Shown: positions 35,432 through 44,118 of the stretch, in pieces | How positions within the stretch are numbered: the stretch's first letter is position 1 | Layout: every line of letters begins with the position of its first letter | NCBI RefSeq assembly: GCF_900142175.1 | Contig: NZ_FQZX01000002.1 | Location: forward strand, 601,317 to 665,316 | Origin: Maribacter aquivivus | Lineage (GTDB): Bacteria > Bacteroidota > Bacteroidia > Flavobacteriales > Flavobacteriaceae | DNA: 64,000 nt | Direction: 5' to 3' | Translations under genes and position numbers: made by a program | Notes under the pieces: generated by a model | Told to the model about the DNA's origin: nothing | Database searches by the model: none | Seen by the model: the letters and a program-made list of their open reading frames with translations, nothing else

Positions 35432-36454
35432 TTATTTGAAAGTTAGCTTAGATATTCGATTTTTACCAGCAGCATAAGCAATAGAATCGTTCTGAAAGCG
35501 TATGGTAAAGAAAGGCTCCTTTGATAGTTCTTTCCAAGTTTTACCCATATCTGAGGAATATGAAATTCCAGTAAAACCTATAGCTACAAGCCCTGCTCCA
35601 TTTGATCCAGGCACAAATTGCACACAACTTTTATAACCAGGTTTACTGCCATCAGCTACCAAGCTCCAAGTTTTCCCACCATCTTTTGTTATTGCTTTGT
35701 TGGCTTTTGAAGCATCCGGATCGGTGTAATCTCCGCCAATTGCAAATCCTAAATTCTCATCATAGAAATCAATGGAATAAATACCTTCTGTTGGCTTGCC
35801 ATTTTTAATAGGGGTCTGATTAGTTTCCCATGACTTCCCTTTATCCGAAGAAAACAGAATTCTTCCAGATGTGGTTGCCATCCAAATGTTATCACCTTTT
35901 ATCTTGATATTTGTATTACTTGCAGCAAAAGCTCCTTCACCTTCTATACCTTCTGGTAATTGTGAGCATGGTAGTTTAGACCACGTGTTTCCACCATCCG
36001 AAGTTATTATTATATTTAAACATCCGTCAACTGAGTCTCCTATTGCAATTCCGTCTTTATCATTCAAAAAAGTCATAGCATCATAAAACACACCTTCTCC
36101 CTCCTCCTTATACACCAATTCCATTCTACCATTACCTCCCGTTTTATACAACAAGGCAGGCGATTCTATAGAAAGCATAAAAAAATCGGTAGATGTATGT
36201 GCCACTGCTCTGAATGCCGGTACGCTCGTATGGTATCTTTCAATATTGGCACGTACTTTACCAGTACCCAAATCTACAGTACCAAAAGTACCTTTATTAG
36301 CGGCGAAGGCCAAACTATTACCCATGAGCTCTATAGCTCGAATACTTAAAGAATCTGAATATACGGTTTCAATATCTACAGTATTAAAAGTAGTTGGCGG
36401 AACACTTTCTGAGCACGAAACCATTAAAACAATCAAAAGAAAAGTATAACGCAT
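35432..36454 (-). CDS. Lipoprotein with BNR/YCF48-type propeller
   Basis: Protein of 340 residues. It has a short lipoprotein signal peptide (Cys14 in MVSC) and a propeller of sialidase-type BNR/YCF48 blades: ITSDGGNTWSKL, FSSDKGKSWETN, ITKDGGKTWSLV and YSSDMGKTWKEL are four Asp-box repeats, spaced by about 50-60 residues. YCF48-like proteins help assemble photosystem II in cyanobacteria, but in non-photosynthetic bacteria the role is unknown. It abuts the convergent Spy-like gene with no gap (35431/35432). Confidence 0.8.
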   Translation of the reverse strand: MRYTFLLIVLMVSCSESVPPTTFNTVDIETVYSDSLSIRAIELMGNSLAFAANKGTFGTVDLGTGKVRANIERYHTSVPAFRAVAHTSTDFFMLSIESPALLYKTGGNGRMELVYKEEGEGVFYDAMTFLNDKDGIAIGDSVDGCLNIIITSDGGNTWSKLPCSQLPEGIEGEGAFAASNTNIKIKGDNIWMATTSGRILFSSDKGKSWETNQTPIKNGKPTEGIYSIDFYDENLGFAIGGDYTDPDASKANKAITKDGGKTWSLVADGSKPGYKSCVQFVPGSNGAGLVAIGFTGISYSSDMGKTWKELSKEPFFTIRFQNDSIAYAAGKNRISKLTFK

Positions 36455-36506
36455 AGGATTATGGTATAAAGTTGATCAAAAATAAATGGAATCGCTTCTA
36501 AAACAA

Positions 36507-36514
36507 TACCTTTG
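36507..36514 (+). promoter_or_regulatory. Candidate -7 element for the RsmB-family gene
   Basis: TACCTTTG matches TAnnTTTG; the leader would be about 90 bases. Confidence 0.4.
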
Positions 36515-36611
36515 CAGCCATAATTTTTTGGAGGACTAAAGCCTATCTAATCGATAATCAATACAATGACGGCTTCAAATCTTCTGACCATGTAAAATAA
36601 TATCACTTCTA

Positions 36612-37826
36612 ATGAAATTACACAGAAATTTGGTGTTTGCCGTAATCGACGCCTTAAACCTAATATTTAACGAAAATGAATACGCCGATAAGGTGGTTCA
36701 AAAAGTATTACGATACGACAAACGTTGGGGCGCTCGCGACCGTGGCTTTATTGCCGAGACTACCTATGAAATGGTACGTTACAAGCGTTTATATACTGAA
36801 ATAGCAGAAGTTAAAGCTCCTTTTAGCAGACCAGACCTGTTTCGTATGTGGGCAGTTTGGGCCGTCTTGAAAGGTATTAGTTTACCAGATTGGAAACAGA
36901 TAGAACCAACACCAGAAAGAAGAATTAAAGGTAAATTCGACGAGCTTTCTCAAATAAGAAAATATAGAGAGGCTGTGCCAGATTGGATTGATGAGTTATG
37001 CGAAAAAGCTTTAGGTGAAAAATTATGGACCGAAGAGTTAGCTAAACTTAATGTACCTGCAGATGTTATTTTACGTACAAACACACTAAAAACTAACAAA
37101 GAAGAATTACGCAAAGCACTTTTAGACGAGAATATTGTTGCCGAGCCTGTAAAAGGTCATCCTTCTGCATTGAAATTGGTTGAGAGAGCAAATGTTTTTG
37201 TTACTCAAGCTTTTAAAAACGGAATGTTCGAAGTTCAAGATGCCTCATCTCAGCTAGTTGCCGAATTTTTAGATGTTGAACCTGGGCAACGTGTTGTTGA
37301 TACATGTGCCGGTGCTGGTGGCAAATCTTTACACTTAGCCGCTTTAATGGAAAACAAAGGTCAATTGATTTCTATGGATATTTACGGAAGTAAATTGAAG
37401 GAACTTAAAAGACGTGCTAGACGTAACGGTGCTCATAATATTGAGGTACGTGAAATAGATTCTTCTAAAGTTTATAAAAAACTTTATGGTAGCGCCGATA
37501 GGGTTCTTATAGATGCACCGTGTACAGGATTGGGAGTTCTTAGAAGAAACCCAGATTCTAAATGGAAAATGCAACCAGAGTTTCTTGACAAAATTGTGAA
37601 GACACAACATGAAATCGTTAGAAGCTACAGTAAAATAGTTAAACCAGGTGGTAAAATGGTATACGCTACATGTTCTATTCTACCTCAAGAAAATAGCCAT
37701 CAGGTTCAGTCTTTCTTAAAATCTGAAGAAGGTAAAGACTTCTCTTTGGTGAAAGACAAAAAGATATACGCTTCTAAAAGTGGGTTTGACGGATTCTATA
37801 TGGCATTGCTAGAGAAGAAAATCTAA
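36612..37826 (+). CDS. RsmB/NOP-family RNA (cytosine-5) methyltransferase
   Basis: Protein of 404 residues. The N-terminal part (to about 150) is a NusB-like helical domain; the methyltransferase domain has VVDTCAGAGGKSLHLA (SAM-binding), VLIDAPCTGLGVLRRNP (motif IV, Cys near residue 305) and VYATCSILPQENSHQV (motif VI, catalytic Cys). This is the RsmB/NOL1/NOP2 family acting on rRNA. The target base is probably in 16S rRNA, as for RsmB, but other family members methylate different positions. A terminator follows. Confidence 0.87.
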   Translation: MKLHRNLVFAVIDALNLIFNENEYADKVVQKVLRYDKRWGARDRGFIAETTYEMVRYKRLYTEIAEVKAPFSRPDLFRMWAVWAVLKGISLPDWKQIEPTPERRIKGKFDELSQIRKYREAVPDWIDELCEKALGEKLWTEELAKLNVPADVILRTNTLKTNKEELRKALLDENIVAEPVKGHPSALKLVERANVFVTQAFKNGMFEVQDASSQLVAEFLDVEPGQRVVDTCAGAGGKSLHLAALMENKGQLISMDIYGSKLKELKRRARRNGAHNIEVREIDSSKVYKKLYGSADRVLIDAPCTGLGVLRRNPDSKWKMQPEFLDKIVKTQHEIVRSYSKIVKPGGKMVYATCSILPQENSHQVQSFLKSEEGKDFSLVKDKKIYASKSGFDGFYMALLEKKI

Positions 37827-37846
37827 ACACTTTTTCTACACAACTT

Positions 37847-37886
37847 AAAAAGCCTTTCAGTTCAATTGAACTGAAAGGCTTTTTTA
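37847..37886. terminator. Bidirectional intrinsic terminator
   Basis: A 36-base perfect palindrome (arm AAAAGCCTTTCAGTTCAA, 37847-37864 with 37867-37884 approximately), A-rich before and T-rich after, between the convergent RsmB-family and amidohydrolase genes. Confidence 0.85.
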
Positions 37887-37905
37887 ATGGATAGTATTCA
37901 ACAGC

Positions 37906-39498
37906 CTAATCTTTCAACGTAGGATACTCTATACCCAATTGTTCTAAATATGTATCGTATTTGGTTTCATCGTAATAAAACTTTTCCAATTCTGACCTAA
38001 ACTTGTCTTGCTTGTCTTTATTTAAATAAATTGGTGGCATATCACTTTCGGAAAGCATGGGTTGATACTTTGTTTCTTTTTGTTGTTCATTATTGAAATA
38101 ATCCCAAGCACCTTTTAGCAACTCCGGCTTCAACAAAAAGTCCATAATTGTCATTGCCTCTACCTTTGCTCCAGCAATAACTCCTTTGTGAGCTATAGGT
38201 GTTGCCATGGCTATAGAATTACTCCAATGATGACCTTGTAGCCCAGGTATGTTAGAAGGGTAACGCAAAGTAACTGTAGGTACTTTCCATGAAACATCGC
38301 CAACGTCATCAGAACCTCCACTAATTGGTTCCACAATAGGAAGTCCTAATTCGGCTAATTCAACCGACAGACCTTCTATTTTCTTTGAATTGACTTCTGT
38401 TTGCACTGCTTTTGCTAGGTTTTGATCAGCCTCTGACCATTCTGGCAATCCCACTTCTTTAATATTGGAAAACATGGTCTCTGCAATTATCTTATTATAA
38501 TGTCGTGGCCATGCCGTACCTAAAATTTTAGATTTCATTGTGGTTCCTGTCATTAATGCCGCTCCTTTTGCCATATCATTTGCCATATCATACATTTCCA
38601 TAATTCCTTCGTATTCAATATCTCTAAAATAGAACCAAATAGCTGCTTTAGAAGGCACGACATTTGGCTGATCTCCTGAATCGGTAAAAATAGAGTGAGA
38701 ACGTTTTAAAGGATGTAAATGTTCTCTTTTGTAATTCCATGCAACATTCATTAACTCCGCAGCATCTAAAGCACTTTTTCCTCTCCACGGAGAACCTGCA
38801 GAATGCGCCGCTTCGCCATCAAAAGCATATTCGACTGATATTAACCCTGTACCTGTTGTTGGCCCATAAGACACACTTAAATTATTACTTACATGAGTAA
38901 AAATACACATATCGATATCGTCAAAAAGACCATCTCTTACATACCAAGCCTTTGCCGCAAGTAATTCTTCAGCAATTCCAGGCCATACTAATAATGTGCC
39001 TCCAATATTCTCACGTTCCATTATTTCTTTAACAGCAAAAGCTGAAATAATATTCATAGGTATACCAGAATTATGACCCTCGCCATGTCCCGGAGCACCC
39101 TCTACTATAGGTTTGTGATAGGCAACACCTGGATATTGAGATGCTTTAGGAATACAATCTACATCACTACCTAAAGCAATTGTAGGCCCTTCTCCATTGC
39201 TCCATGTAGCAAACCAAGCAGTAGGAATTCCTGAGATTGAGTTTTCGATTTCGAATCCGTTTTCAGCTAAAATTCCTGTCAAATACTTTGAAGATTCTAC
39301 TTCTTGAAAACCCAATTCAGAAAAACTAAAAACTTTATCTACCATTACTTGAGATAGTTTTTTATTTTCTTCAACCAAAGTAGATACTTCAGTTTTTAAT
39401 TTTTCAATTTGTTTGTTTGATCTTTTCTTTTGTGCGTACACGCCACTATAGGCGAATAAACAACATGCGAATGCACATAGTGTAGTTCTTTGTTTCAT
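37906..39498 (-). CDS. M20-family amidohydrolase (AbgB-like), exported
   Basis: Protein of 530 residues with a signal peptide ending near GVYAQ, so it acts in the periplasm or outside. M20 metallopeptidase features: FSELGFQE (about 60), ALGSDVDCIP, GAPGHGEGHNSG (His/Gly metal loop), EELLAAK (catalytic Glu with metal), AAHSAGSPWRGKSA (lid domain) and the C-terminal GGSDDVGDVSW. It resembles the p-aminobenzoyl-glutamate hydrolase (AbgB) group. The substrate may be an N-acyl amino acid or folate-like compound. The HxlR regulator gene lies upstream in the same direction, 169 bases away. Confidence 0.85.
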   Translation of the reverse strand: MKQRTTLCAFACCLFAYSGVYAQKKRSNKQIEKLKTEVSTLVEENKKLSQVMVDKVFSFSELGFQEVESSKYLTGILAENGFEIENSISGIPTAWFATWSNGEGPTIALGSDVDCIPKASQYPGVAYHKPIVEGAPGHGEGHNSGIPMNIISAFAVKEIMERENIGGTLLVWPGIAEELLAAKAWYVRDGLFDDIDMCIFTHVSNNLSVSYGPTTGTGLISVEYAFDGEAAHSAGSPWRGKSALDAAELMNVAWNYKREHLHPLKRSHSIFTDSGDQPNVVPSKAAIWFYFRDIEYEGIMEMYDMANDMAKGAALMTGTTMKSKILGTAWPRHYNKIIAETMFSNIKEVGLPEWSEADQNLAKAVQTEVNSKKIEGLSVELAELGLPIVEPISGGSDDVGDVSWKVPTVTLRYPSNIPGLQGHHWSNSIAMATPIAHKGVIAGAKVEAMTIMDFLLKPELLKGAWDYFNNEQQKETKYQPMLSESDMPPIYLNKDKQDKFRSELEKFYYDETKYDTYLEQLGIEYPTLKD

Positions 39499-39541
39499 GG
39501 TGGTTATTTGAATTAGTTACTAGAAGTTACATAAATTGATT

Positions 39542-39557
39542 GTTACACGTGCGTAAC
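39542..39557. promoter_or_regulatory. Inverted repeat GTTAC-N6-GTAAC before the amidohydrolase gene
   Basis: Arms 39542-39546 and 39553-39557, about 43 bases upstream of the amidohydrolase start and next to further GTTAC copies at 39516 and 39526. It could be a binding site for the neighbouring HxlR protein; this is inference. Confidence 0.35.
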
Positions 39558-39667
39558 CAACCAATTTTTATCTAATTCAAAACTTGAGCATTCAATTTTG
39601 CTATAATAGGATTTTACATAGCATTAAAATCCACATTTAAAAACTTATGAGTTTATCTAAAGAGTAA

Positions 39668-40042
39668 TTAAAAAAGTGGCAACTGTTGATTTTTTGGAGC
39701 TTCTTTAACTTCTGGTATTTCAACTTTCTTTTCCAATTGCTTTTGCCCCCAGCCGGTCATCGCCTTCACAACCGGAAGTAATGATTTGCCTAAAGGTGTT
39801 AACGTATATTCTACTCGTGGGGGAATTTCACCATATAAAGTACGATCAAGAATACCTGACCGCTCTAAAGACTTCAATTGCTTACTTAACATTTGGCGAT
39901 TTATACCCTCAATTTCTGCAAAAAGCTTATTAAAACGATTGGTGCCTTTATTTATATGATACAGAATTATAGGCTTCCATTTACTATCTATCATATTCAT
40001 ACAATAATCAAGTGCCTGTGCATCATTATTTTGCTTCGCCAT
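39668..40042 (-). CDS. HxlR-family transcriptional regulator
   Basis: Protein of 124 residues with the winged-helix HxlR fold: DYCMNMIDSKWKPIILYHI near the N-terminus, RFNKLFAEIEGINRQMLSKQLKSLE (recognition helix about 45-70) and PPRVEYTLTPLGKSL (wing). There is one Cys (Cys14), in the DYCMN motif, a typical place for redox or reactive-species sensing in this family. The regulated genes are probably close: the amidohydrolase on the same strand or purL divergently. A good -7 element lies upstream. Confidence 0.88.
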   Translation of the reverse strand: MAKQNNDAQALDYCMNMIDSKWKPIILYHINKGTNRFNKLFAEIEGINRQMLSKQLKSLERSGILDRTLYGEIPPRVEYTLTPLGKSLLPVVKAMTGWGQKQLEKKVEIPEVKEAPKNQQLPLF

Positions 40043-40105
40043 GCTTTTTTAATTTTTTAAACAACTAAAATTTGCCGTTTTTCTCATCAATCAATCTAAA
40101 TCTAA

Positions 40106-40113
40106 CAAACGTA
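40106..40113 (-). promoter_or_regulatory. Candidate -7 element for hxlR-type gene
   Basis: The minus strand reads TACGTTTG, matching TAnnTTTG. RNA would start near 40099, giving a leader of about 57 bases. Confidence 0.45.
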
Positions 40114-40152
40114 CTAATAATATTTTTGCAGTAAAAATCTAATTTTCATACT

Positions 40153-40169
40153 ATAAAGTAAAACTTTAT
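40153..40169. repeat. Inverted repeat ATAAAGT-AAA-ACTTTAT
   Basis: Perfect 7-bp arms between the HxlR gene and purL, about 50 bases upstream of the likely HxlR transcription start. A candidate operator; the sequence is AT-rich, so chance cannot be excluded. Confidence 0.35.
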
Positions 40170-40278
40170 GTCATTTATAATTGTGATTGATAAAGGTAAA
40201 ACAAATTCTCACTATTTTCATTAACAATTACTGTTTAAAAGTGTTTCAGATTACCGTAAATAGTAACTAGTAAAGTCT

Positions 40279-40286
40279 TAATTTTG
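40279..40286 (+). promoter_or_regulatory. Candidate -7 element for purL
   Basis: TAATTTTG matches TAnnTTTG, with a leader of about 25 bases to the ATG at 40318. No clear -33 element was seen. Confidence 0.45.
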
Positions 40287-40317
40287 TATTTCAAAAATCA
40301 ATACCAGACATACTACA

Positions 40318-43300
40318 ATGATTCACTTTTTTGGGGAACTTAGCAAAAAGATTTTTGCGGTACAGACCGCGAAGGAACTTTCATCTGAAGATACAAGTAA
40401 ACTTATATGGTTGTTCGGCAACCGACCTAAAATAAATGCGGCGTCTCTTGACGCCTTTTTTGTTGGTCCAAGAGCCGCAATGATCACTCCGTGGAGTACG
40501 AATGCAACAGAAATTACTCAGAATATGGGTGTTTCTGGAATTATTCGGATTGAGGAATTCAATGCTGTAGAAGAAAAATTTACAGGATTCGACCCAATGA
40601 TTTCTCAAAAATACAGCACTCTAAACCAAGAGGTTTTTGATGTTCATGTAGCACCAAAACCTATATTGGATATTGAAGATATTGCTGCTTTCAACAAACA
40701 AGAAGGTTTAGCTCTTAATGATGAAGAAGTAGGATATCTTGACAACCTCAGCAAAAAACTTGGTCGAAAATTAACTGATTCTGAAGTATTTGGTTTTAGT
40801 CAAGTAAATTCTGAGCATTGTAGACATAAAATATTCAATGGCACATTTGTTATAGACGGTGAAGAAATGCCTTCTTCACTATTTAAATTGATTAAGAAAA
40901 CCTCTCAAGAATTTCCTAATGAAATAGTATCTGCTTATAAAGACAATGTCGCCTTTGTGAAAGGACCTAGAGTAATGCAGTTTGCTCCTAAAACGGCAGA
41001 CAAGCCAGACTTTTATCAAGAGCAGGAGTTTGACTCTGTAATTTCTATAAAAGCAGAAACACACAACTTCCCTACAACTGTAGAGCCTTTTAATGGTGCT
41101 GCAACTGGTGCAGGCGGAGAAATAAGAGATCGTTTGGCTGGTGGTAAAGGTTCTTTACCTCTTGCTGGTACTGCAGTTTACATGACTGCTTACTCTCGAC
41201 TAGAAAAAGAAAGACCTTGGGAAAAAGGAATGCAAGAGAGAGATTGGTTATACCAAACTCCTATGGATATTCTTATTAAAGCTTCTAATGGTGCTTCTGA
41301 TTTTGGAAACAAATTTGGACAACCATTAATTACTGGTTCTGTTCTTACTTTTGAATATGATGAAGCTTCTATTCCGTTTGAATCTTCCGAAGAAAAGACA
41401 AGCTCTTCAACAGAAACCAAACGTAAGTTAGGGTATGATAAAGTAATCATGCAAGCTGGCGGTATTGGATATGGTAAAATTGAACAAGCAATAAAAGACA
41501 AGCCTGAAACAGGTAATAAAATAGTAATTCTAGGCGGTGACAACTACCGAATTGGAATGGGTGGTGCTGCTGTTTCTAGTGCAGATACTGGCGAATTCAG
41601 CTCGGCTATTGAACTAAACGCCGTACAACGTTCTAATCCTGAAATGCAAAAGAGAGCTGCGAATGCTATTCGCGGTATGGTAGAAAGCGATGTAAACACT
41701 ATCGTTTCAATTCATGATCATGGTGCTGGCGGACACCTTAACTGTTTGTCTGAACTAGTAGAGGAAACTGGTGGCAAAATAGATTTAGATAAATTACCTG
41801 TTGGTGACCCAACTCTATCTGCTAAAGAAATTATTGGTAACGAATCTCAAGAACGTATGGGTCTTGTCATCGGTAAAAAAGATATTGATCATCTAAAACG
41901 TATTGCTGACCGTGAGCGCTCGCCTATGTATGAGGTTGGTGATGTAACAGGTGATGACCGTTTTACTTTTGAATCTAAGACTAATGGCGCTAAGCCAATG
42001 GATCTAGCTTTGTCTGATATGTTCGGGAGTTCTCCTAAGACTGTTATGACAGATAAGACGGTTATTCGTGATTATAAGAATGCAGATTATTCTTTAGAGT
42101 TTTTCCATGATTATCTAGATGCAGTTCTTCAACTTGAAGCTGTTGCTAGTAAAGATTGGCTAACGAATAAAGTGGATCGTTGTGTTGGTGGTCGTGTAGC
42201 AAAACAACAATGTGTTGGCCCGTTACAATTACCATTGAATAACTGCGGAGTAATGGCGTTAGATTTTAAAGGAAAAGAAGGAATTGCCACAAGTATTGGT
42301 CACTCCCCTATTTCCGCTTTGATTGATCCTGCTGCTGGTAGTAAAAATAGTATTGCAGAATCATTGACCAATTTAGTTTGGGCACCGTTAAAAGACGGAT
42401 TGGCTTCTGTTTCTTTATCCGCTAACTGGATGTGGCCTTGTAAAAACGAAGGTGAAGATGCTCGTCTATATAAAGCAGTACAAGCAGTTTCTGATTTTGC
42501 TATTGATTTAGGTATTAACGTACCTACAGGAAAGGATTCTCTTTCCATGAAACAAAAATATAAAGATGGTGATGTTATTTCTCCTGGTACCGTAGTCATT
42601 TCTGCTGCTGGTAACTGTAGTGATATTACAAAGGTTGTGGAGCCAGTTTTACAGAAAGGTGCTGGTTCTATTTATTACATCAACCTATCTAAAGATAATT
42701 TTAAATTAGGCGGCTCGTCGTTTGCACAGACTAGAAATAGTATTGGTAACGAAACTCCTACAATTACTGACTCTGCATACTTTAAAACTGTTTTTAATAC
42801 CATTCAATCTTTAATAAAAGAGGATAAAATAGTAGCTGGACATGATGTCGCTTCTGGCGGATTAATTACTACTCTTTTAGAACTATGTTTTGCAGATACC
42901 AATTTAGGAGCCAATCTTGACCTAACAAGTTTAGGTGAAGCTGATACTATTAAAGTTTTGTTTTCTGAAAACGCTGGTATTGTTTTTCAAGCGAAAGATG
43001 ATAGTATTGAAGCCATATTGAATTCTAAAAATATTGATGCCAAGAAAATAGGTTCGGTTACAAACGAAGCTACCCTAACTGTTAAAAATAATGGTATGGA
43101 AATGGGACTAAATATTGAAACCCTTCGTGACACTTGGTTCAAAACATCGTATTTACTAGACAAACAGCAAACTGCAAATGGCTTAGCGAAAGATAGATTT
43201 GATAATTATAAGGTTCAGCCTTTAGCATACAGCTTCCCTTCTACAACACCGCTACAACTTCCAAGCCGAAGTCTAAGTGGAGCAGAAATGAGACCAAAAG

Positions 43301-44040
43301 CAGCTATTCTACGTGAAAAAGGTAGTAACTCTGAACGTGAAATGGCAAATGCAATGTATTTAGCAGGGTTTGATGTAAAAGACGTTCACATGACCGATTT
43401 AATTTCTGGTCGAGAAAATCTTGAAGATATTCAATTTTTAGGGGCTGTTGGTGGCTTCTCTAATTCAGATGTACTTGGTAGTGCAAAAGGATGGGCAGGA
43501 GCTATTAAATACAACGAAAAGGCTAACACGGTCATTAAAAACTTCTTTGCCAGACCAGACACCTTATCAGTTGGTATTTGTAACGGATGCCAATTGTTCA
43601 TGGAGTTGGATTTAATTAACCCTGAACACGAAACTCACGGTAAAATGACCTACAATGAATCTCATAAGCATGAGAGTAATTTTACCTCTGTAGAAATACA
43701 AAAAAACAACTCTGTTATGCTTTCTTCTTTAGTGGGCAGTAAACTTGGTGTATGGATTTCTCATGGTGAAGGTAAATTTGCTTTACCGCTATCTGAAGAG
43801 AATTATGATATTGTAGCCAAGTACGGTTATGAAGGTTATCCGGCAAATCCGAATGGTAGTGATTTCAACACCGCCATGCTTTGTGATAAAACTGGTCGTC
43901 ACTTAGTAACTATGCCACATATAGAACGTTCTATCTTTCCATGGAACTGGGCACATTACCCAACGGATAGAACTGATGAAGTTTCGCCATGGATAGAGGC
44001 TTTTACAAATGCAAAAGAGTGGGTTATAAATCAGAAATAA
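40318..44040 (+). CDS. purL: Phosphoribosylformylglycinamidine synthase (large, single chain)
   Basis: Purine synthesis enzyme of 1240 residues that turns FGAR, glutamine and ATP into FGAM. The layout is that of the large PurL: an N-terminal PurS-like part, linker, two AIR-synthase-like halves (GFSQVNSEHCRHKIF about 163-177; AETHNFPTTVEPFNGAATGAG; GRVAKQQCVGP; VPTGKDSLSMKQ) and a C-terminal glutaminase with AILREKGSNSEREMA, catalytic Cys in VGICNGCQLFMEL, and the His/Glu pair in MPHIERS. All steps are therefore in one protein, so separate purQ and purS are not needed. A terminator follows. Confidence 0.94.
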   Translation: MIHFFGELSKKIFAVQTAKELSSEDTSKLIWLFGNRPKINAASLDAFFVGPRAAMITPWSTNATEITQNMGVSGIIRIEEFNAVEEKFTGFDPMISQKYSTLNQEVFDVHVAPKPILDIEDIAAFNKQEGLALNDEEVGYLDNLSKKLGRKLTDSEVFGFSQVNSEHCRHKIFNGTFVIDGEEMPSSLFKLIKKTSQEFPNEIVSAYKDNVAFVKGPRVMQFAPKTADKPDFYQEQEFDSVISIKAETHNFPTTVEPFNGAATGAGGEIRDRLAGGKGSLPLAGTAVYMTAYSRLEKERPWEKGMQERDWLYQTPMDILIKASNGASDFGNKFGQPLITGSVLTFEYDEASIPFESSEEKTSSSTETKRKLGYDKVIMQAGGIGYGKIEQAIKDKPETGNKIVILGGDNYRIGMGGAAVSSADTGEFSSAIELNAVQRSNPEMQKRAANAIRGMVESDVNTIVSIHDHGAGGHLNCLSELVEETGGKIDLDKLPVGDPTLSAKEIIGNESQERMGLVIGKKDIDHLKRIADRERSPMYEVGDVTGDDRFTFESKTNGAKPMDLALSDMFGSSPKTVMTDKTVIRDYKNADYSLEFFHDYLDAVLQLEAVASKDWLTNKVDRCVGGRVAKQQCVGPLQLPLNNCGVMALDFKGKEGIATSIGHSPISALIDPAAGSKNSIAESLTNLVWAPLKDGLASVSLSANWMWPCKNEGEDARLYKAVQAVSDFAIDLGINVPTGKDSLSMKQKYKDGDVISPGTVVISAAGNCSDITKVVEPVLQKGAGSIYYINLSKDNFKLGGSSFAQTRNSIGNETPTITDSAYFKTVFNTIQSLIKEDKIVAGHDVASGGLITTLLELCFADTNLGANLDLTSLGEADTIKVLFSENAGIVFQAKDDSIEAILNSKNIDAKKIGSVTNEATLTVKNNGMEMGLNIETLRDTWFKTSYLLDKQQTANGLAKDRFDNYKVQPLAYSFPSTTPLQLPSRSLSGAEMRPKAAILREKGSNSEREMANAMYLAGFDVKDVHMTDLISGRENLEDIQFLGAVGGFSNSDVLGSAKGWAGAIKYNEKANTVIKNFFARPDTLSVGICNGCQLFMELDLINPEHETHGKMTYNESHKHESNFTSVEIQKNNSVMLSSLVGSKLGVWISHGEGKFALPLSEENYDIVAKYGYEGYPANPNGSDFNTAMLCDKTGRHLVTMPHIERSIFPWNWAHYPTDRTDEVSPWIEAFTNAKEWVINQK

Positions 44041-44062
44041 TCACATTCAATTATATAAATAC

Positions 44063-44106
44063 AAAAGCTGTGCACTCCCATGTCTGGGGTACACAGCTTT
44101 TTTTAC
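44063..44106. terminator. Bidirectional intrinsic terminator after purL
   Basis: AAAAGCTGTG pairs with CACAGCTTTT (44063-44072, 44092-44101), with an inner CCCA/TGGG stem, followed by a T run. It separates purL from the convergent T9SS cargo gene. Confidence 0.83.
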
Positions 44107-44118
44107 AACCAAAACGTA

